Shown: piece by piece, positions 59,745 through 64,000 of the stretch
Numbering within the stretch: position 1 is the first letter of the stretch
How the letters are laid out: every line of letters begins with the position of its first letter
Assembly: GCA_003674045.1 (NCBI GenBank)
Contig: PENC01000008.1
Location: 124,001 to 188,000, forward strand
DNA from: Streptomyces griseocarneus
Lineage (GTDB): Bacteria > Actinomycetota > Actinomycetes > Streptomycetales > Streptomycetaceae
Reading direction: 5' to 3'
DNA length: 64,000 nucleotides
Position numbers and translations under genes: made by a program
The notes under the pieces: model-generated
Seen by the model: the letters and a program-made list of their open reading frames with translations, nothing else
What the model was told of the DNA's origin: nothing
Databases searched by the model: none

Positions 59745-61355
59745 GTGAGGAACGTGCACGTGAGGAAACGTGATCAGTGGCTTGCCGCCCCGCTCGGCGC
59801 GGGGCTCGCCGCCGCCCTGCTCACAGGGTGCGGTTCGGAAGACGGCAAGGCCGGCGGCACCGGGGAATCCGTGGTCATGGGGATGTCCGACGACGTCCTG
59901 ACCACCGACCCGGCATCGGGCTACGACCCGGCCACCTGGCTGCTGTTCAACAACGTGTACCAGTCGCTGCTGAGCTTCCCCAAGGGGAGTACGACGCCCC
60001 AGCCGGAGGCGGCGGAGACCTGCAAGTTCCAGGACGAGTCGAGCAGGACGTTCCAGTGCAAGCTCAAGGACGGGCTGAAGTTCAGCAACGGCCACGAGCT
60101 CACCTCCGAGGACGTCGCCTTCTCCTTCCGCCGCACCCTGAAGATCAATGACAAGCTGGGCCCGGCGGCCGCGCTGCTGTCCTCCATCCAGGACATCAAG
60201 ACGCCGGACAAGTCCACGGTCGTCTTCCAGCTGAACCGGTCCGACGCGACCTTCCCGCAGAAGATCGCGTCGGGCGCCGGTTCCATCGTGGACCACCGCG
60301 AATACCCGGCCGACAAGCTGCGCACGGACGGCAAGGCCGTCGGCTCCGGCGTCTACAAACTGGACTCCTTCGACAAGAAGCAGGCCGTCTTCTCGGTCAA
60401 CTCCTCGTACAAGGGCTCGGTGGGCCAGGTCCAGAACCGCGGCATCACCATGAAGTTCTTCCACAACGACCAGGCCGAGCTGAAGAGCGCCGTGCAGAAG
60501 GGCGACATCGACCTCGCCTACCGCGGCCTCGCCATGAAGGACATCGCCGACCTGGACGCCGCGGGCGGCGGCAAGCAGGGCCTCAAGGTCGTCGAGGGCA
60601 CCAGTGCGGAGGTCCAGCACCTGGTCTTCAACACCAAGGACCCGGTGGTCGGCAAGCCTGCCGTCCGCAAGGCCATCGCCTACCTGGTCGACCGCAGCGC
60701 GCTCGTACGCGACGTCTACAAGCGCACCGCGGAGCCTCTCTACTCCATCGTTCCCACGGGCATCACGGGTCACAAGACCCCGTTCTTCGACGCCTACGGC
60801 GACCGGCCGCAGCCCGACAAGGCCGCCGCCGCGCTCAGCGCCGCGGGCATCAAGGACAAGGTCAAGCTGACGCTGTGGGCCACGCCCATCCGCTACGGCC
60901 CGGGCACGGTCCCCGAGTTCGAGGAGATCGCCCGCCAGCTCAACAAGAGCGGTCTCTTCGAGGCGGACGTCAAGACCGTCGAGATCAAGCAGTACGAGAA
61001 GGACATCGAGGACGGCAAGTACGGCGTCTACGTCAAGGGCTGGATCCCCGACTACCCGGACCCCGACAACTTCACCGCGCCCTTCTTCGGTGACAACAAC
61101 GTGCTCTCCAACAATTACGACTCCAAGGAGATCACCGGCCACATCCTGGCCACCGCGGCCGAGGGCACGCGCTCGGCGACTGTCAACGACTTCGCCAAGG
61201 TCCAGACCGCCGTCGCCCAGGACGTCCCCATCCTCCCGCTCTGGCAGGGCAAGCAGTATGCGGTCGCCAGCGACCGCATCTCCGGCCTCCAGTGGACGCT
61301 GGACGCGTCGACGGTCTTCCGCTTCTGGGAAATCGCGAAGGCCGCGAAGGAATAA
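59745..61355 (+). CDS. Family 5 extracellular solute-binding lipoprotein, copy 2
   Basis: A 536-residue paralogue of the preceding protein with matching blocks (DATFPQKIASGAGSIVD, GLKFSNGHELTSEDVAFSF, LPLWQGKQYAVASDRISG). The lipobox is LTGC (Cys29). The start may be GTG 59745 or 59760; the latter gives a more typical signal peptide, while AAGGAAACT precedes the former. Divergence from copy 1 in the binding cleft suggests a different ligand. Confidence 0.88.
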   Translation: MRNVHVRKRDQWLAAPLGAGLAAALLTGCGSEDGKAGGTGESVVMGMSDDVLTTDPASGYDPATWLLFNNVYQSLLSFPKGSTTPQPEAAETCKFQDESSRTFQCKLKDGLKFSNGHELTSEDVAFSFRRTLKINDKLGPAAALLSSIQDIKTPDKSTVVFQLNRSDATFPQKIASGAGSIVDHREYPADKLRTDGKAVGSGVYKLDSFDKKQAVFSVNSSYKGSVGQVQNRGITMKFFHNDQAELKSAVQKGDIDLAYRGLAMKDIADLDAAGGGKQGLKVVEGTSAEVQHLVFNTKDPVVGKPAVRKAIAYLVDRSALVRDVYKRTAEPLYSIVPTGITGHKTPFFDAYGDRPQPDKAAAALSAAGIKDKVKLTLWATPIRYGPGTVPEFEEIARQLNKSGLFEADVKTVEIKQYEKDIEDGKYGVYVKGWIPDYPDPDNFTAPFFGDNNVLSNNYDSKEITGHILATAAEGTRSATVNDFAKVQTAVAQDVPILPLWQGKQYAVASDRISGLQWTLDASTVFRFWEIAKAAKE

Positions 61356-61365
61356 CCGGCCCGCA

Positions 61366-61485
61366 CCCCGCGCCCCTTCAGGGGCGCGGGACTGTGCTGC
61401 ATTGTGCGGCTCCGCCGCGTGGGCGCGACAAGCCCCCAACCGGCCCGCAGTCGCGCGCGCAGCGTAGGACGCACCCCGGTAGGCG
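61366..61485. repeat. Dispersed ~75-bp repeat, diverged copy h
   Basis: GCGCCCCTTCAGGGGCGCGG hairpin, then an inserted segment, then GCGCGACAAGCCCCCAACCG and the AGGACGCACCCCGGTAG end. It is between the second binding protein and the response regulator, which converge. Confidence 0.6.
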
Positions 61486-61511
61486 CAGCGGGGCCCGGGG
61501 CGGAGCCCCGG

Positions 61512-62186
61512 TTACTGCTGGGCGCCCGGGCGGACGAGCCCGCTCTCGTACGCGTAGACCGCCGCCTGCACCCGGTCACGAAGCCCCAGCTTCGTGAGGA
61601 CGTGCCCCACATGCGTCTTCACCGTCGTCTCGCTGACGAACAGATCCGCCGCGATCTCCGCGTTCGACAGCCCCCGCGCCACCAGCTTCAGCACCTCGAC
61701 CTCGCGGTCGGTCAGCGTGTGCAGCGTGTCCGGCAACGGCTCCTCGCCCGACGGCAGGTGGCCCGCGTACTTGTCGAGCAGCCGCCGCGTGATGCTCGGC
61801 GCGAGCATCGCCTCGCCGCCCGCCACCACCCGGATCGCCTGGACCAGCTCGTTCGCGGGCGCGTCCTTCAGCAGGAAGCCGCTGGCCCCTGCCCGGAGCG
61901 CCTCCACCACGTACTCGTCCAGGTCGAAGGTGGTCAGCACCAGCACCTTCGCCGGGCCGTTCCGGTCGGGGCCCGTGATCTGCCGGGTCGCCTCGACGCC
62001 GTCCATCCGCGGCATCCGGATGTCCATGAGCACCACATCGGGCTGCAGCGCCCGCACCTGGTCGAGCGCCTGAAGACCGTCACCGGCCTCGCCGACGACC
62101 GCGAGGTCCGGCTCCGCCTCGAGGATCATCCGGAAGCCGGTGCGCAGCAGCGGCTGGTCGTCGACCAGCAGGACGCGGATCGCCAC
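61512..62186 (-). CDS. NarL/FixJ-type response regulator
   Basis: A 224-residue two-domain regulator. The receiver has the acidic pair VLLVDDQPLL and phospho-acceptor Asp in DVVLMDIRMPRMDG, with Thr/Lys in VLTTFD and GFLLKDAP. The C-terminal LuxR HTH is LTDREVEVLKLVARGLSNAE. No histidine kinase gene is present; the gene is 13 bp downstream of the RecB-type nuclease, so it seems to be an orphan co-transcribed with it. Confidence 0.92.
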   Translation of the reverse strand: MAIRVLLVDDQPLLRTGFRMILEAEPDLAVVGEAGDGLQALDQVRALQPDVVLMDIRMPRMDGVEATRQITGPDRNGPAKVLVLTTFDLDEYVVEALRAGASGFLLKDAPANELVQAIRVVAGGEAMLAPSITRRLLDKYAGHLPSGEEPLPDTLHTLTDREVEVLKLVARGLSNAEIAADLFVSETTVKTHVGHVLTKLGLRDRVQAAVYAYESGLVRPGAQQ

Positions 62187-62199
62187 GTGAACTCCTTCG

Positions 62200-63174
62200 T
62201 TAGACCGGGTCCATTCTGCCCTGAGCCCCTTCGGCGGGGGTGACCTGCCCGGTCCGCTGCGCCACGATCGGCAGCGGATACGGCGGGGGAGTGCCGCCGA
62301 ACTCCGGACAGACGGCCTGGTGGTCGCACCAGCCGCACAGCTTCGTCGGCCGCGGCCGCCAGTCGCCCGTGTCCGTCGCCAGCTGGATGGCCTCCCACAG
62401 GGCGCGCAGCTTGCGCTCGGCCGCCACGAGCTCCGCCTCGACCGGGTCGTAGGTCAGGACGTCACCGCTGCCCAGGTAGACGAGCTGGAGCCGGCGCGGC
62501 ACCCGGCCGCGCAGCCGCCACAGGACCAGGGCGTAGAAGGTCATCTGGAAGAGCGCCTCCGACCGGTACTGCGGGGCGGGGGCCTTGCCCGTCTTGTAGT
62601 CGACGATCCGGATGTCCCCGGCCGGCGCCACGTCCACCCGGTCGATGAAGCCCCGCAGGGTCAGCCCCGCGCCGTCGCCCTCCAGCACCGTCTCCACATA
62701 GAGCTCGCGGTCGGCGGGCTCCAGCCGCGTCGGGTCCTCCAGCGTGAACCAGCGCTCGACCAGCCGCTCGGCCTCGGTCAGCCAGGCCGCCAGCTGCTCC
62801 GGGTCGGGCGAGCCGTCCTCCTGGGCGAACAGCTCGGCCAGCTCCGGCCGGGACGCCAGCAGCTTCTCCCACTCGCCCGGCACCAGCTCCTTGGCCCGCG
62901 GCACCGTGCGCTCCGCGGCCGGGGCGTCGAAGAGCCGCTCCAGCACGGAGTGCACCACCGTGCCCCGGGTCGCCGCGGCGCTCGGCTTCTCCGGCAGTTT
63001 GTCGATCACACGGAAGCGGTAGAGCAGCGGACACCGTATGAAGTCGCCCGCCCGCGACGGCGAGAGCCCCGTCGGCCGCGCCGCCCCGGACGGCCGTCGC
63101 TCCGCGGCGCCTTCCGGCGCCGCCCCGGCCGCGGCCTCGGCGGCGTCGGAGCTCTTCCCAGTGTCGATACCCAT
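62200..63174 (-). CDS. RecB-family PD-(D/E)XK exonuclease
   Basis: A 324-residue nuclease. LSPSRAGDFIRCPLLYRFRV is the N-terminal AddB/RecB-like start with the first cluster cysteine; GDIRIVDYKTGKAP gives the D...DYK catalytic triad; LCGWCDHQAVCPEFG supplies three more cysteines for a 4Fe-4S cluster as in AddB. The N-terminal ~45 residues are disordered and alanine-rich. ATG 63174 is the chosen start. The family sits near the M50 protease and proteasome genes in many actinobacteria (recalled). Confidence 0.87.
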   Translation of the reverse strand: MGIDTGKSSDAAEAAAGAAPEGAAERRPSGAARPTGLSPSRAGDFIRCPLLYRFRVIDKLPEKPSAAATRGTVVHSVLERLFDAPAAERTVPRAKELVPGEWEKLLASRPELAELFAQEDGSPDPEQLAAWLTEAERLVERWFTLEDPTRLEPADRELYVETVLEGDGAGLTLRGFIDRVDVAPAGDIRIVDYKTGKAPAPQYRSEALFQMTFYALVLWRLRGRVPRRLQLVYLGSGDVLTYDPVEAELVAAERKLRALWEAIQLATDTGDWRPRPTKLCGWCDHQAVCPEFGGTPPPYPLPIVAQRTGQVTPAEGAQGRMDPV

Positions 63175-63296
63175 GACAGGAACCCTACGGCCCGTGACCG
63201 ACAGTCGGCCGCATACCATCGACTCCAGAGCCCCTCGCACTGCATGATCGTGACAGCGCACCACGGGTGCGGGGGCCGCACCGACGAGGGGACACC

Positions 63297-64000
63297 GTGG
63301 ACAACAGCGGGCAGAGCCGGTCCGGCAGCGGGGGCGCCGGACCCGAGGGCGGGCCCGAGGACCGCGGGCAGAAGCGCCCGCGCGAGACCGGCGGCGGCAT
63401 CCTCATGGGCCGTCCCTTCGGCGTGCCCGTGTACGTCGCGCCCAGCTGGTTCCTCGTCGCCGCGCTGATCACCTGGGTCTTCGGCGGCCAGCTCGACCGC
63501 GTGCTGCCCGAGCTCGGGCGCGCCCGCTACCTCGTCTCCCTCTTCTTCGCCGTGGCCTTCTACGCCTCGGTGCTGGTGCACGAGCTGGCGCACACGGTCG
63601 CCGCCCTGCGCTTCAAGCTCCCCGTGCGCCGCATCCAGCTCCAGTTCTTCGGCGGTGTGTCCGAGATCGAGAAGGAGACCGAGACCCCCGGCCGCGAGTT
63701 CGTCCTCGCCTTCGTCGGCCCCCTGCTCTCCCTGGTCCTGGCCGGGCTCTTCTACCTCGGCATGTTCCTCGTCGAGCCCGGCACCGTGCCTGGCGTCCTG
63801 CTCGCCGGGCTGATGATCTCCAACCTGCTGGTGGCGGCCTTCAACCTGCTGCCCGGCCTGCCCCTCGACGGCGGCCGCATGCTCCGCGCCGTCGTCTGGA
63901 AGCTCAGCGGCAGCCCGATGACCGGCACCGTCGCCGCCGCCTGGATCGGCCGTGCCCTCGCCGTCGCCGTGCTCGTCGGCCTCCCGCTGCTCACCCGCGG
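63297..64000 (+). CDS. M50-family (site-2-protease-like) zinc metalloprotease, 5' part
   Basis: At least 234 residues, truncated by the window end. A disordered Gly/Arg-rich N terminus precedes GGGILMGRPFGVPVYVAPSW and membrane helices. The zinc site HELAH is near residue 95, and NLLPGLPLDGGRMLRAVVWK supplies the third ligand. It should cleave membrane proteins within the bilayer. GTG 63297 follows GACGAGGGGAC. Divergent from the nuclease across 122 bp. Confidence 0.88.
   Translation, partial: MDNSGQSRSGSGGAGPEGGPEDRGQKRPRETGGGILMGRPFGVPVYVAPSWFLVAALITWVFGGQLDRVLPELGRARYLVSLFFAVAFYASVLVHELAHTVAALRFKLPVRRIQLQFFGGVSEIEKETETPGREFVLAFVGPLLSLVLAGLFYLGMFLVEPGTVPGVLLAGLMISNLLVAAFNLLPGLPLDGGRMLRAVVWKLSGSPMTGTVAAAWIGRALAVAVLVGLPLLTR

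Overview
The window is high-GC actinobacterial DNA and reads as chromosomal Streptomyces. The evidence is strong third-position G/C bias, GTG and TTG starts, two chaplin genes, mycothiol ligase (mshC) and the gylR-glpFKD glycerol locus. The order of recognised genes resembles the S. coelicolor SCO1657-SCO1676 neighbourhood (from memory, not searched). The right edge is a RecB-like nuclease next to an M50 protease.

Layout. 0-15 kb: acyl-CoA metabolism (SDR fragment, acyl-CoA ligase, TetR; then an aminoglycoside-phosphotransferase-like kinase plus acyl-CoA dehydrogenase). Between these lie ddaH, an APC permease, a DMT transporter, a Nudix hydrolase, and a MarR-controlled MFS pump/oxidoreductase pair. 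15.3-18.8 kb: a decayed integrative element lodged in the 3' end of tRNA-Leu(GAG). It keeps att repeats, arm-type repeats, an XRE/beta-barrel fusion, several small genes and the C-terminal half of a tyrosine integrase. 19-32.4 kb: conserved core with an M20 hydrolase, chpH, chpC, a DUF5703 gene, a RecD2-like protein that has lost its ATPase motifs, an aldo/keto reductase, an F420-type oxidoreductase and corA. It ends in the four-gene module phosphatase - DUF3090 - SCO1664-type kinase-like protein - mshC.

32.4-45.3 kb: an accessory stretch. It holds a secreted GH31 enzyme, a TetR/DUF4345 pair sharing two operators, an intact IS200/IS605 element flanked by the 3' stubs of two genes, an XRE-MmyB/MFS divergent pair, a stand-alone EccA-like AAA ATPase, and an XRE/flavoprotein pair. 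45.3-57.6 kb: metH, gylR, glpF-glpK-glpD, a membrane-anchored TIM-barrel protein, a PAC2-family gene (ParJ-like) and a HAD phosphatase. 58-61.4 kb: tandem oligopeptide-type binding lipoproteins without a permease. 61.5-64 kb: an orphan NarL-type response regulator, a RecB-family nuclease and the start of an M50 protease.

A roughly 75-bp Streptomyces repeat recurs at gene 3' ends throughout and supplies the last codons of one TetR gene. The observations most worth checking are the dead RecD2-like protein, the mshC-linked kinase/phosphatase module, the TnpB element with its predicted guide, and the integrated remnant.
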